Source: JBBDXA01 sp040902585 (GTDB lineage: Bacteria; Planctomycetota; Phycisphaerae; Phycisphaerales; Phycisphaeraceae). From it: DNA of 35,274 bases. The stretch's first letter is position 1. Each line of letters starts with the position of its first letter. The stretch lies in contig JBBDXA010000094.1 of the NCBI GenBank assembly GCA_040902585.1, positions 1-35,274 of the forward strand. The letters are read 5' to 3'. Below the pieces are notes generated by a model. It was not told the origin of the DNA. It saw only the letters and a list, made by a program, of their open reading frames with translations, and ran no database searches. Positions 12,459 to 20,812 of this stretch are shown in pieces. The position numbers and the translations under genes are program-made.

Positions 12459-15400
12459 ATGCAGCAACGCCGCACCCGTCTTTCTTTCGCCCTGATCACC
12501 GCCCTCGTCCTCAGCTGCGCTTGCGCCTATGCATCCGCAGCCGACGAGAAAAAAGGCTCCCCCGGCATCCCCATCGCCGACCTCAAGCGCGATGCGGTCG
12601 ACTTCCAGAAAGACATCCTCCCCATCTTCAAGCGAAGCTGCACCGCCTGCCACAACTCGACGGACGCCAAGGGCGATCTGATTCTTGAGTCGCCGCAGAC
12701 CATCGCCAAGGGTGGCGAGTCAGGCGCGGTGGTCGTGCCGGGCAAGGGCGATGAAAGTCTGCTGCTGCAACTGGCATCGCATCAGTCCAAGCCCACGATG
12801 CCGCCCAAGAACAACAAGGTCAACGCGAAGGATCTTACCTCCGAAGATCTGGGCCTGATCAAGCTCTGGATCAATCAGGGCGCCAAGGGCGATGTCGTCA
12901 TCAAGAACATCCCGCTCGCATGGCAGCCGCTGCCCGCGGGCCTGAATCCGGTGTACGCGATCAGCATGACGGACGACGGCCAGTACATCGCCGCGGGTCG
13001 GGCCAATCAGGTTTTCATTTATCACGTGCCCACGAAATCGCTCGTCACCCGCCTGACCGACCCGGCCCTGGTCAAGAGCGGCATCTACAAGCAGGCAGGC
13101 AATGCCCATCGCGATCTGGTGCAGGCCCTTCAGTTCAGCCCGGACAACACGCTGCTCGCCTCGGCTGGTTATCGCATCGTGAAGCTCTGGCGCAAGCCCG
13201 CGAACGTGAAGCTCGGCGATATCACGACGGGCGAACAGGTGCGCACGATGGCGCTCAGCACAGATGGCAAGAGGCTCGCTGCGCTGGGCGCGGGGAATAC
13301 GGTGAAGCTTTTCGAATTGCCTTCAGGCAAGCCCGGTCCTGAGCTGAAGGGCCACACCGGCGCGATCAAGGATGTGAAGTTCTCAGCCGACGGCTCATGG
13401 CTCATCACTGCGTCAGTCGACAAGACCGCACGCATCTGGAACGCAGCCGACGGCAAGCAGCTTGCCCAGCTCGATGCCCCATCGGAAGTGAATGCCGTGA
13501 CCTGGGTCGCCAAGGAAGCGAAGTTCGCCACCGGCCACGAAGACAAGAGCATTCTCATCTGGAACACGGCCGCGGTGATGGCACCAAAGCCCGCTGCGAA
13601 GCCCGCGCCGGCGAAGGAAGAAAAGAAGGACGAGAAGGAAGGCGACAAGAAGGACGAGAAGAAGGATGAAAAGCCCGCTGAGCCACCGGCTGCCCCCGCG
13701 CTCGAACCCTTGAAGCCCGAGAAGGAAATCAAACTCCACGGCGGCCCCGTCACCGCGCTGGTCACGCTGCCCACTGCCGACACGCAGATTCTCTCGGGCA
13801 GCCAGGATGGCACCGTTCGTCACATCAACGCCGACAACGGCCAGATGATTCGCCAGATGAATCACGGCTCACCGGTCACGGCTGTCGCCGCGCGCCCTGA
13901 TGGCCAGCGTTTCGCTTCAGCAGGCGGCAACAGCGCCAAGCTCTTCCGCGCCGACAACGGCCAGCAGGTGGCCGAGCTCAAGGGGCAGCCCGCGATGGAC
14001 CTGCTTACGGAAGATGCGACTCGCTTCGCCCAGCTTCAGGATCAGCACATCGCCTATTACAAGGCCCTCGTCGGCGAAACGGACAAGCGCAAGAAGGCTG
14101 AGGACGACGCGATGAAGAAAGCCCAGGAGGCGGTGAAGAAGGCCGAAGAAGATTTGAAGGCCAAGACCGACGCCTTCGCGAAGGTGGATGAGACCAAGAA
14201 GAAGGCGGATGAAGAGTTTGCCAAGGCGGAGGCGGAGCTCAAGGCCGCGACGGAAGGGCGCACTGCCGCGGATGCAGCGGTGACGCAGGCCAAGGCTGAT
14301 GCGAAGAGCGCGCAGGACAAGCTTACCGCGACGCCCGCTGTGAGCGCGTCGAATCCTGATGCCGCCGCGATGGCGAAACTTCAGGAAGCAAAAGACAAGG
14401 CGCAAACCTATCACGAGGAGCGACAGGCGAAACTCAAGATGTCGCAGGATGGACTGGCCAAGGCGAAGGAAGAGCTGGCGAAGAAGGCCGATGATGCGGG
14501 ATTGCAGGCCGCGCTCAAGGCCGCCGAGGCCAGCCTCGCCAGTCGTGAGGCGACGGCGAAGGTCGCAGCTGACGCGCTGGCGCAGGCGGCGGCCGCGCTC
14601 GATGCCGCCAAACCGAAGGACCCGGCCAAGGACGCGGAGATGAAAGCGGCGATGGCGGCTCATGAAGCCGCGAAGAAGGCTGCCGCCGACACGGTCGAAA
14701 AGCAGAAAGCAGCCGAGGCCGCCAAGGCCGCCGCGGATAAACGCTTCACTGATGCAACGAACAACAAGAACAAAACTGAACAGGCGATGAAGGCCCAGGA
14801 CAAGCCCTTCACCGATGCGAAGAACGCGATGGAGGCTTCCGTTCGCGCCAAGGACAGCGCGATGAATGCCGTGACCTCGGCTGCGGCTGCGCTCCAGCGT
14901 GCCGATGAAGCACTGTCGAAAGCCAAGGATGATCAGACCGTATCCGAGAAGACCAAGACCGAAGCCGCCGCAGCCGTCGAAGCGAAGAAGAAGGAAGCGA
15001 CGGAGTCGGTCAAGCCCGTCATCGCCGTGGCTTTCTCTGCGGACAATCGTTTCCTCGCCACCGGCGGCGAAGGGCAGGTCGTGCAGACCTGGTCCGCGGA
15101 AGATGGCAGTTCGCTCGCCGCGCAGAAGGGCCACGCGGGTCCGATTCTTTCGCTCGCCTTCACGCCGCAGGGTGATCTGCTCTCCGGCTCAGCCGACCAG
15201 CACGCGACTCTCTGGGACCTCGATGCCGACTGGAAACTCGAACGCACCATCGGCACCGGCGACATCGACTCGCCCCTGATCGATCGCGTCCTTTCCCTCG
15301 CCTTCAGTCCCGACGGCAAGACTCTCGCCACCGGCGGCGGCCAGCCTTCGCGCTCGGGCGAAGTGAAATTCTGGAACGTCGAGACCGGCTCGCTCGTCGG

Positions 15401-15941
15401 CGAAATCGTCGACGCTCACTCCGACACCGTCTTCGGTATACAGTTTTCCTACGATGGCAAAAAGCTCGCCACCTGCGCGGCTGACAAGTTCGTCAAGACA
15501 TGGTCCATCCCCGAAGGCAAGTTCATCGCCAGCTACGAAGGCCACACGCATCATGTGCTGGGCGTGAGCTGGGCTGCGGACAGCCGGACACTCATGAGCG
15601 CCGGCGCGGACAACGTCGTGAAAGTCTGGGATGTGGTCGTCGGCGGCCAGAAGCGAACCGTACAGGGCTTCAACAAGGAAGTCACCGCGATCCAGTTCAT
15701 CGGCGTCAGCGACACCACCATCACCGCCTGCGGCGACTCGGGCGTGAAGATGGTCAAGGACAACGGCCAGAACGTGCGAGCCTTCGCCGGCGCGAGCGAC
15801 TTCATGCACTGCGTCACCGTCACGCCCGACGGCAAGGTCGTCGCGGCCGGCGGACAGTCGAGCATCGTCCACGTGTGGAACGGCACGAACGGGCAGGAGA
15901 TCGTGAAGTTCGATGCCCCGAAGGAAGAACCCGCGAAGTAA
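12459..15941 (+). CDS. Secreted c-type cytochrome/WD40 protein with long coiled coil (planctomycete type)
   Basis: Predicted exported haem protein of 1160 residues. Start set at the ATG after GGAG (12448-12451). A signal peptide covers about 1-28 (LSFALITALVLSCACAYASA). The haem motif Cys61-Thr-Ala-Cys64-His65 lies in the cytochrome domain typical of planctomycetes (VDFQKDILPIFKRSCTACHN). WD40 repeats follow at about 160-370, for example LKGHTGAIKDVKFSADGSWL. Then comes a Lys/Glu/Pro linker near 380-420, further WD40 blades to about 520, a roughly 300-residue Ala/Lys/Glu coiled coil (about 540-850), and a second set of WD40 repeats to the end. The coiled coil interrupts the propeller between blades. 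Such proteins are common and abundant in planctomycetes; their redox partner and role are unknown. A start of CDS 68 bp after the rph repeat suggests its own promoter. Confidence 0.9.
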   Translation: MQQRRTRLSFALITALVLSCACAYASAADEKKGSPGIPIADLKRDAVDFQKDILPIFKRSCTACHNSTDAKGDLILESPQTIAKGGESGAVVVPGKGDESLLLQLASHQSKPTMPPKNNKVNAKDLTSEDLGLIKLWINQGAKGDVVIKNIPLAWQPLPAGLNPVYAISMTDDGQYIAAGRANQVFIYHVPTKSLVTRLTDPALVKSGIYKQAGNAHRDLVQALQFSPDNTLLASAGYRIVKLWRKPANVKLGDITTGEQVRTMALSTDGKRLAALGAGNTVKLFELPSGKPGPELKGHTGAIKDVKFSADGSWLITASVDKTARIWNAADGKQLAQLDAPSEVNAVTWVAKEAKFATGHEDKSILIWNTAAVMAPKPAAKPAPAKEEKKDEKEGDKKDEKKDEKPAEPPAAPALEPLKPEKEIKLHGGPVTALVTLPTADTQILSGSQDGTVRHINADNGQMIRQMNHGSPVTAVAARPDGQRFASAGGNSAKLFRADNGQQVAELKGQPAMDLLTEDATRFAQLQDQHIAYYKALVGETDKRKKAEDDAMKKAQEAVKKAEEDLKAKTDAFAKVDETKKKADEEFAKAEAELKAATEGRTAADAAVTQAKADAKSAQDKLTATPAVSASNPDAAAMAKLQEAKDKAQTYHEERQAKLKMSQDGLAKAKEELAKKADDAGLQAALKAAEASLASREATAKVAADALAQAAAALDAAKPKDPAKDAEMKAAMAAHEAAKKAAADTVEKQKAAEAAKAAADKRFTDATNNKNKTEQAMKAQDKPFTDAKNAMEASVRAKDSAMNAVTSAAAALQRADEALSKAKDDQTVSEKTKTEAAAAVEAKKKEATESVKPVIAVAFSADNRFLATGGEGQVVQTWSAEDGSSLAAQKGHAGPILSLAFTPQGDLLSGSADQHATLWDLDADWKLERTIGTGDIDSPLIDRVLSLAFSPDGKTLATGGGQPSRSGEVKFWNVETGSLVGEIVDAHSDTVFGIQFSYDGKKLATCAADKFVKTWSIPEGKFIASYEGHTHHVLGVSWAADSRTLMSAGADNVVKVWDVVVGGQKRTVQGFNKEVTAIQFIGVSDTTITACGDSGVKMVKDNGQNVRAFAGASDFMHCVTVTPDGKVVAAGGQSSIVHVWNGTNGQEIVKFDAPKEEPAK

Positions 15942-15961
15942 GTAATTGCCCGTCATGCCCG

Positions 15962-16005
15962 GTTAGCGGTCGGGCCGATCCCCCGGTGTCCGCGAGGCCC
16001 ACCCG
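15962..16005 (+). repeat. TTAGCGG-family repeat, copy 1
   Basis: The sequence runs GTTAGCGGTCGGGCCGATCC... and ends in GTCCGCGAGGCCCACCCG. Copies are at 16972-17008 (same orientation, with an internal deletion), and at 17043-17085 and 17817-17860 (opposite orientation). This one sits between the cytochrome/WD40 gene and the phosphoesterase gene. Confidence 0.85.
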
Positions 16006-16052
16006 TTCGCCCTCGGTGCCCCATTCACGCCACTCTCGCCCCGAGTGTCACG

Positions 16053-16958
16053 ATGTCTCAATCCGAACTTACTCGCCTCGCCCGCCGCGCGTTCCTCAAA
16101 CACGGTTCGCTCCTTCTCACCACCGCCGCCTTTGGATCAACCGACGCAAGTAATCTCTTCGCCGAAACGGATGAAACAAAAGCCGCTCTTCGCATCGCTC
16201 TGATCTCCGATCTTCACTACGCCCACAAACCGCCCGCCGGCTCCCGTCATTACCGCGAGACACCGACCAAGCTCGCCGAAGCCGCCGCTCAATTCGCGAA
16301 GGACAAACCGCAGTTCATCGTCGAACTCGGCGACCTGATCGATGCCGCCGATTCCGTCGAGACCGAGCTGGCGTATCTCTCCGTGATCAACAAAACCTTC
16401 GCCGCGATCGGCAAGGATCGTCACTGCGTGCTGGGCAATCACTGCGTGGACACGCTGACCAAGGAGGAGTTCCTTGGAGCCGTCGGGCAGAAGGATGCTC
16501 ACTATTCCTTCGATCGCGAAGGGTTTCACTTTGTCGTGCTCGATGCCTGCTTCCGCGCCGATGGCAAGCCTTATCAGAGAAAGAATTTCACCTGGACGGA
16601 TGCGAACATCCCAGCCGGGCAGGTCGAATGGCTCGCCGATGACCTGAAGCGCAGCGGAAAGAAGACCATCATCTTCGCCCATCAAAGGCTGGACATTCCC
16701 GGCAATCACGCCGTGAAGAACGCGCCGATTGTGCGCAAGGCGCTGGAAAAGGCCGGCAACGTGCTCGCTGTTTTCCAGGGTCACAGTCATAAGAACGATT
16801 ACCACGAAGTGGCGGGCATTCACTACTGCACCCTCGCGGCGATGATCGAAGGCACGGGCGAGAAGAACAACAGTTACACCACGATGGACCTGTACCCCGG
16901 CGGCACGATCAAACTCACCGGCTACCGCCAGCAGAAGGCGTACGAGTGGAAGGCGTGA
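16053..16958 (+). CDS. Tat-exported calcineurin-like metallophosphoesterase
   Basis: Metal-dependent phosphoesterase of the calcineurin superfamily, 301 residues, predicted to be exported folded. The N-terminus has a twin-arginine signal (LARRAFLKHGSLLLTTAAFG, Arg11-Arg12). Metal ligands are visible in order: Asp53 and His55 in SDLHY, Asp94 in ELGDLID, Asn129-His130 in VLGNHCVD, His210 in IIFAHQRLD, and His244/His246 in QGHSHKND. These satisfy the five family blocks. The substrate is unknown; related planctomycete proteins are annotated only as phosphohydrolases or phosphodiesterases. It is bracketed by two same-orientation copies of the TTAGCGG repeat. Confidence 0.9.
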   Translation: MSQSELTRLARRAFLKHGSLLLTTAAFGSTDASNLFAETDETKAALRIALISDLHYAHKPPAGSRHYRETPTKLAEAAAQFAKDKPQFIVELGDLIDAADSVETELAYLSVINKTFAAIGKDRHCVLGNHCVDTLTKEEFLGAVGQKDAHYSFDREGFHFVVLDACFRADGKPYQRKNFTWTDANIPAGQVEWLADDLKRSGKKTIIFAHQRLDIPGNHAVKNAPIVRKALEKAGNVLAVFQGHSHKNDYHEVAGIHYCTLAAMIEGTGEKNNSYTTMDLYPGGTIKLTGYRQQKAYEWKA

Positions 16959-16971
16959 CGGATCGCCCCCC

Positions 16972-17085
16972 GTTTAGCGGTCGGGCCGAGTCCGCGAGGC
17001 CCACCCGTGTGCGGCACGCGCCGTGGTGCGATGATCGCCGACAGGCGGGCCTCGCGGGCACCGGGGATCGGCCGCGCCGCTAACC
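16972..17085. repeat. TTAGCGG-family copies 2 and 3 as an inverted pair
   Basis: Copy 2 (16972-17008) reads GTTTAGCGGTCGGGCCGAG then TCCGCGAGGCCCACCCG. Copy 3 (17043-17085) is in reverse orientation, beginning AGGCGGGCCTCGCGGGCACC and ending GCCGCTAACC. A second partial GGCGCTAACC follows at 17091-17100. Together they can form a long hairpin between the phosphoesterase gene and the toxin-antitoxin module. Confidence 0.85.
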
Positions 17086-17110
17086 GCCGCGGCGCTAACC
17101 GCAACGCCGT

Positions 17111-17116
17111 TATAAT
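17111..17116 (+). promoter_or_regulatory. Candidate -10 box TATAAT before the toxin-antitoxin module
   Basis: A consensus TATAAT sits 15 bp before the antitoxin ATG, which would give a leader of only about nine bases. No matching -35 is evident in the GC-rich repeat upstream. The call rests on one hexamer in a GC-rich context. Confidence 0.3.
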
Positions 17117-17131
17117 GCCCTGAGAGTTCCA

Positions 17132-17383
17132 ATGACCTACAGCGGACACATCAAGAACGGCGTCGCGGTGCTGGATGGGGCGGCAAAGCTCCCTGAGGGC
17201 ACCGCGGTACGCATCGAAGTCGAGGGCGGCCCCTCCGAGTCCTGGCGGAACAGGACGCTTGAGGAGTTGGCCCGCGAGCAGGGCGTGAAGCCAATGCCGA
17301 GTTGCCGAGAGCTCGCGGGTGATTGGCCTGCGGAGGATTCCGTTGACGATTTCCTCGCCTTCATTCGCGGAGCCCGCCGCTGA
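17132..17383 (+). CDS. Antitoxin-like small protein paired with a PIN toxin
   Basis: 83 residues. The N-terminal half (YSGHIKNGVAVLDGAAKLPEGTAVRIEVE) fits the small beta-rich AF2212/DUF104-like family often found next to PIN-domain toxins in planctomycetes and cyanobacteria. The C-terminal half (LEELAREQGVKPMPSCRELAGDWPAEDSVDDFLAFIRGARR) resembles toxin-wrapping tails. It overlaps the PIN gene by one base (TGATG), consistent with coupled translation of an antitoxin-first operon. Assignment is by pattern and by neighbour. Confidence 0.75.
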   Translation: MTYSGHIKNGVAVLDGAAKLPEGTAVRIEVEGGPSESWRNRTLEELAREQGVKPMPSCRELAGDWPAEDSVDDFLAFIRGARR

Positions 17384-17787
17384 TGACGCACATCCTGCTC
17401 GACACCGACGTGTTTTCGTTCATATTCAAGGGCGACACCCGCGCCGACTTCTACGTACCGCACACGGTAAACACCCAGCCTTGTCTCTGCTTCCAATCGG
17501 TGGCGGAGTTGAGGCTGTGGGCGATCGTGCGAAATGGGGGTGAAACCCGTCGCGCCCAATTGGATGGCGCGATCGCGCGGTGCCTTGTATTGCCCTATGA
17601 CGACCTGATGTCGCGGCGCTGGGCCGAGATCACAGCTCATCGGCGCACGCTGGGCCAGTCAATCGATTGTGGCGATGCGTGGATCGCGGCGTCCGCATTG
17701 CGCCACGACATGGCGTTGCTGACGCACAACGGAAAGCACTACGCCGGGATCATGGGCCTGCGATTAGTATCGAAGGAAGCGAAGTAG
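17383..17787 (+). CDS. PIN-domain toxin, VapC-like ribonuclease
   Basis: 134-residue PIN-domain protein, expected to cleave RNA with divalent metal ions when free of its antitoxin. Acidic residues are in family positions: Asp7 (and Asp9) in LLDTDVF, Glu42 in SVAELRL, Asp95/Asp98 in SIDCGDAWIAASA. The fourth site, usually TxNxxDF, reads THNGKHY, so the last Asp is replaced by His. It follows the antitoxin with a one-base overlap. The RNA target is unknown. Confidence 0.88.
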   Translation: MTHILLDTDVFSFIFKGDTRADFYVPHTVNTQPCLCFQSVAELRLWAIVRNGGETRRAQLDGAIARCLVLPYDDLMSRRWAEITAHRRTLGQSIDCGDAWIAASALRHDMALLTHNGKHYAGIMGLRLVSKEAK

Positions 17788-17816
17788 CGCCCCGCCGCGC
17801 AATGCCCCAAACACAC

Positions 17817-17860
17817 AGGCGGGCCTCGCGGACACCGGGGGATCGGCCGCGCCGCTAACC
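17817..17860 (-). repeat. TTAGCGG-family repeat, copy 4
   Basis: This is the reverse complement of copy 1 with two mismatches or so, beginning AGGCGGGCCTCGCGGACACC and ending CCGCTAACC. It follows the PIN toxin gene, so copies 3 and 4 bracket the toxin-antitoxin module in the same orientation. Confidence 0.85.
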
Positions 17861-17922
17861 ACGATCGACGTGTCGCGCGATATCATGTCTCCCCTGGCAC
17901 CCTCATGTTTGGAGGTCGTCCC

Positions 17923-18606
17923 ATGTCCCGCACCGCTCAGTTTCGTTTCACCGGCGGCGCGTTTCTCGCCGCCGCCCTCATGTGGTGGCTCGGCTCAATG
18001 CTCCTGCCCGTCAAGATCGGCACCTACTTCGAGGCCGAGGTCTTCGCGCCGATTCACGAACAGTTCCGACTCTGGATCTGGATCTATCGCGTTCAGATCT
18101 TCGGCATGATCACCGCCCTGATCGCCTTCATCGCGCTGGCATCGTTCGCCAGCGAGTCAGCGGCAAAGGTCATGATCTGGCCCGGCGCGGCTGTCATTGC
18201 CGCGGGGCTCATCGTCGGCGCGCTCGGTGAAGCCTTCTACTACCACCACGGCGCATGGGGCGCGAAGGAACTGGCGGGTAAATCACCGGAGGAGATGAAA
18301 GCCTTCGTGCAGGCCCTGAAAGTAGACACGGAATATGTCACCTGCCTCGTGCGCTTTGGTCGCGTGTTCTCCGGCCTTGGTCTCGTCGTGCTCGCGTGGG
18401 GCTTGTGGCTCGGCGGGGCGCTGCCGCGTGTGCTGGTCGGCGCAGCAGCCCTGATTGGATTCGCGGCCATGGCGCTGACGATGGGCCTGCCGGATAACGA
18501 CGCCGTGTACATGCCGGTGTATCACGCGTTCATGCTCTGGCTCGCGGTGACGGGTGTGGTGATCGTGCGCGGCGGGATTAAGTTCGCTGACGCGGCGAGT
18601 CGCTGA
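17923..18606 (+). CDS. Multi-spanning membrane protein of unknown function
   Basis: 227 residues with about six predicted membrane helices (GGAFLAAALMWWLGSMLL, IFGMITALIAFIALASF, MIWPGAAVIAAGLIVGALG, FSGLGLVVLAWGLWLGG, VLVGAAALIGFAAMALTMG, FMLWLAVTGVVIV). Start set at the ATG after GGAGG (17911-17915, 7-nt spacing); an ATG six codons earlier has that site within the frame. A soluble segment near 103-130 contains YYHHGAWGAKELAGKSPEEMKAF. I do not recognise the family. The next gene begins 17 bp downstream, so the two are probably one transcript. Confidence 0.8.
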   Translation: MSRTAQFRFTGGAFLAAALMWWLGSMLLPVKIGTYFEAEVFAPIHEQFRLWIWIYRVQIFGMITALIAFIALASFASESAAKVMIWPGAAVIAAGLIVGALGEAFYYHHGAWGAKELAGKSPEEMKAFVQALKVDTEYVTCLVRFGRVFSGLGLVVLAWGLWLGGALPRVLVGAAALIGFAAMALTMGLPDNDAVYMPVYHAFMLWLAVTGVVIVRGGIKFADAASR

Positions 18607-18623
18607 GTGAATGCGATCAAGTC

Positions 18624-19478
18624 ATGGCACTAAGCGAATCCGAACAACAACTCGCCTCCGCATTGCACACCGGCCGCTACATCGCCGCCGCCGTCACGCT
18701 TGCCGCGTTCTGGGCCATCGAGTCCATCGCGCCGATGTACCTCAACCGGCGCAGACGCCTTTCGCACGGCCTAGCCAACCTCGGCATCGCCCTGATCAAC
18801 GGCGCGATTGCCTTCGGCTTCGCCTTCATCATTCTCTACGTCACCGAGTATTCGCGGCTGCATCAGATCGGTCTGCTGCATCACTTGGAGATGCCGCCGT
18901 GGCTGCATTGGGTCCTGGCGATCATTCTCTTCGACTGCTGGCAGTATTGGTGGCATCGCCTCAACCATCGCGTTCCTTTTTTCTGGCGGTTCCATGCCGT
19001 GCATCACGCCGATGCGGAGATGGACGCGACCTCGGCGGTGCGCTTTCACACGGTGGAAATCCTGCTGTCGCTGATGGTGCGCTCAGCGGTGCTGCCGCTT
19101 CTGGGTATGACGATTCCACAGGTGTTGCTGTATGAGGCGATCTCGCTGCCGATCATCATGTTTCATCACAGCAACGTGCGCATGCCGCGCGGGCTGGACA
19201 GGGTGCTGAGACTTTTCATCGTGACGCCTTGGATGCACTACGTGCATCACTCGCGCTGGCAGCCGGAGACGGATTCGAATTATTCGAGCTTCCTGAGCAT
19301 CTGGGATCGGCTCTTTGGTTCGTTCCGCCTGCGCGACAAGCCGGAGGAGATTTCGCTGGGCCTCGATGGCTGGGAGGAGGGCGATTGGCGAAGTCTGTGG
19401 GGGATGTTGAGGTCACCGTTTAGCAGGCGCGGGAAGGGCGCAGCCGCGGCGGAAAGCGCGCGCGAGGAAAGGGAATGA
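18624..19478 (+). CDS. Sterol desaturase/fatty acid hydroxylase superfamily protein
   Basis: Membrane-bound di-iron oxygenase family, 284 residues. The histidine clusters are intact: HRLNH at 111-115, HAVHH at 124-128, FHHSNV in the third hydrophobic block, and HYVHHSR with NYSS near the C-terminus. Four hydrophobic segments place the active site on the cytosolic face. Members hydroxylate or desaturate lipids, including sterols, carotenoids and fatty acids; the substrate cannot be predicted here. The last 20 or so residues (RRGKGAAAAESAREERE) are hydrophilic and may be a low-complexity tail. It is likely co-transcribed with the membrane protein before it. Confidence 0.9.
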   Translation: MALSESEQQLASALHTGRYIAAAVTLAAFWAIESIAPMYLNRRRRLSHGLANLGIALINGAIAFGFAFIILYVTEYSRLHQIGLLHHLEMPPWLHWVLAIILFDCWQYWWHRLNHRVPFFWRFHAVHHADAEMDATSAVRFHTVEILLSLMVRSAVLPLLGMTIPQVLLYEAISLPIIMFHHSNVRMPRGLDRVLRLFIVTPWMHYVHHSRWQPETDSNYSSFLSIWDRLFGSFRLRDKPEEISLGLDGWEEGDWRSLWGMLRSPFSRRGKGAAAAESAREERE

Positions 19479-19513
19479 TGCGGGCGTACCGCGACGCCTT
19501 GGCGAATCAATTC

Positions 19514-19936
19514 TCAATCATTCGGCAGGAGGCCGTGATCCTGAAGGATGGTCGTGAACCCATCCATACTCACGATTCGCACGCTCTCGTAGGGATCGAG
19601 CGAAAGAAGATGGCGGTCGTTGGTGACCAGCCAGTTAACACCCGCCGTGACCGCCGCTGCGAGAATCGCACTATCCTTCGGATCTTCCGGAACTTCATGC
19701 CTGCTTGGAACATCCTTGACGATAGCGCAGTGTCGGCGGATTCGGTCGCGCGTGGCCTGTGCGAACGCGCGTGATACCCCTAGTGCGTCAACCAACACGC
19801 GCGCGACTTCGTCGAGAACGTACCGCGAGGTGTAACTCCGCCAGCGTGCCCGTTTGGTCGCATGGATGATCCTTGCCGCGCCCTCACCCAACAGAGCCTC
19901 GGCGATGTAGACATTGGTGTCGAAGAAAACCTTCAT
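19514..19936 (-). CDS. PIN-domain toxin of a second module
   Basis: 140 residues. Start at the ATG giving MKVFFDTNVYIAEA. The PIN features are clear: Asp6 in FFDTN, a conserved Glu in SRYVLDEVARVL, PEDPKDSAILAAAV with two acids, and WLVTNDRHLLSL near the C-terminus with the final acid. It resembles the PIN_3/COG1569-type toxins rather than the shorter VapC at 17383. Its start overlaps the stop of the antitoxin-like gene by four bases (ATGA), a standard coupling arrangement. Confidence 0.87.
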   Translation of the reverse strand: MKVFFDTNVYIAEALLGEGAARIIHATKRARWRSYTSRYVLDEVARVLVDALGVSRAFAQATRDRIRRHCAIVKDVPSRHEVPEDPKDSAILAAAVTAGVNWLVTNDRHLLSLDPYESVRIVSMDGFTTILQDHGLLPND

Positions 19937-20139
19937 GCCCCGTATCGGCTTTCCTTGACGGCGCGATCGATGGCCTTCTGATCCACGCCGCGCGCCTTGG
20001 CCTGCTGTCGTGCCTTGATCGCCGCCGCCTCCCACTGGCGGTCCGCATCGGCGGCGAGTCGGCGATCCAATTGGCGCCGCTGTGCCGAAGTCAGTCGGTG
20101 GATCTGGCCAATGATCTTGTCAACTGCGGATTGGGGCAT
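19933..20139 (-). CDS. Small antitoxin-like protein
   Basis: 68 residues, highly charged and helical: VDKIIGQIHRLTSAQRRQLDRRL, then DQKAIDRAVKESRYGA. It precedes the PIN toxin with a four-base overlap. Proteins with this layout (a helix with an LT-x-x-x-RRQL pattern, and a C-terminal VxExRYG-like end) commonly accompany PIN toxins. No DNA-binding motif is obvious. Assignment as antitoxin rests on position and size. Confidence 0.75.
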   Translation of the reverse strand: MPQSAVDKIIGQIHRLTSAQRRQLDRRLAADADRQWEAAAIKARQQAKARGVDQKAIDRAVKESRYGA

Positions 20140-20164
20140 TGTTCAATTCCCTTGTGTCGGATGA

Positions 20165-20719
20165 TCATAGGTTTGTCAGCGGCGCAATGGAAGCCCTTGC
20201 GACCCGCGTCCTCGCCCGCCTCCACGTTGCGGTGACTGTCAGGGCAGAGGCTATCAGCGCGGCGGTCCAGAGGACGATCACCCGCAGGTGATAGGCACCA
20301 AGATTAATCACGTCTGGATATGTCTTGGGGAACTCGATCCAAGCGAACTTGCCCCCGTAACCTTTGCCGAAGGGGCCCAGGACAAGTGAATTGATACGCC
20401 AGTCCGGCTCCTTGTGGCCAAGGTTCGGATCGTAATCCGCGCGCAGCCAGATTTCGAGGCATCGTCGATCAGGAAAGCTGACAAACAACAGGCGATTCAA
20501 GTAGTCGGGGTGCCCCGTCTGTTCGTTGATGGAGTGCCCTGCCTGAATGCCGCTCGCAACATCGAACGAGATCACTCGATTGAGTTGTTGTTTCGCTTCT
20601 CGCCACGGCATGCCGAGGCGAACTGGAATTGGGTCGACCCAGATCATCCCCACGTGAATCCCCAGTGCCAGCAGGATGATGCCGGCAATGATTGCGGCGG
20701 CTTTAAGCATGTATCGCAT
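20165..20719 (-). CDS. Hypothetical two-helix membrane protein
   Basis: 184 residues, family not recognised. Start set at MRYMLKAAAIIAG, since the upstream extension would overlap the divergent gene. One membrane helix lies near 5-26 (LKAAAIIAGIILLALGIHVGMIW) and a second near 140-160 (LRVIVLWTAALIASALTVTATW), with about 110 residues between them that carry FVSFPDRRCLEIWLRADYDPNLG. The C-terminus is Arg/Ala-rich. It is transcribed away from the alpha/beta hydrolase gene; the 93-bp gap would hold both promoters. Confidence 0.65.
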   Translation of the reverse strand: MRYMLKAAAIIAGIILLALGIHVGMIWVDPIPVRLGMPWREAKQQLNRVISFDVASGIQAGHSINEQTGHPDYLNRLLFVSFPDRRCLEIWLRADYDPNLGHKEPDWRINSLVLGPFGKGYGGKFAWIEFPKTYPDVINLGAYHLRVIVLWTAALIASALTVTATWRRARTRVARASIAPLTNL

Positions 20720-20812
20720 CGGGCCCTCGATCTGGAGTGGACGCAAGAGATTGTAGTCCACGGATCGCCGGTCGCTGCGGTACGATATGCATTCACCCGC
20801 AGGAGGATTCCC

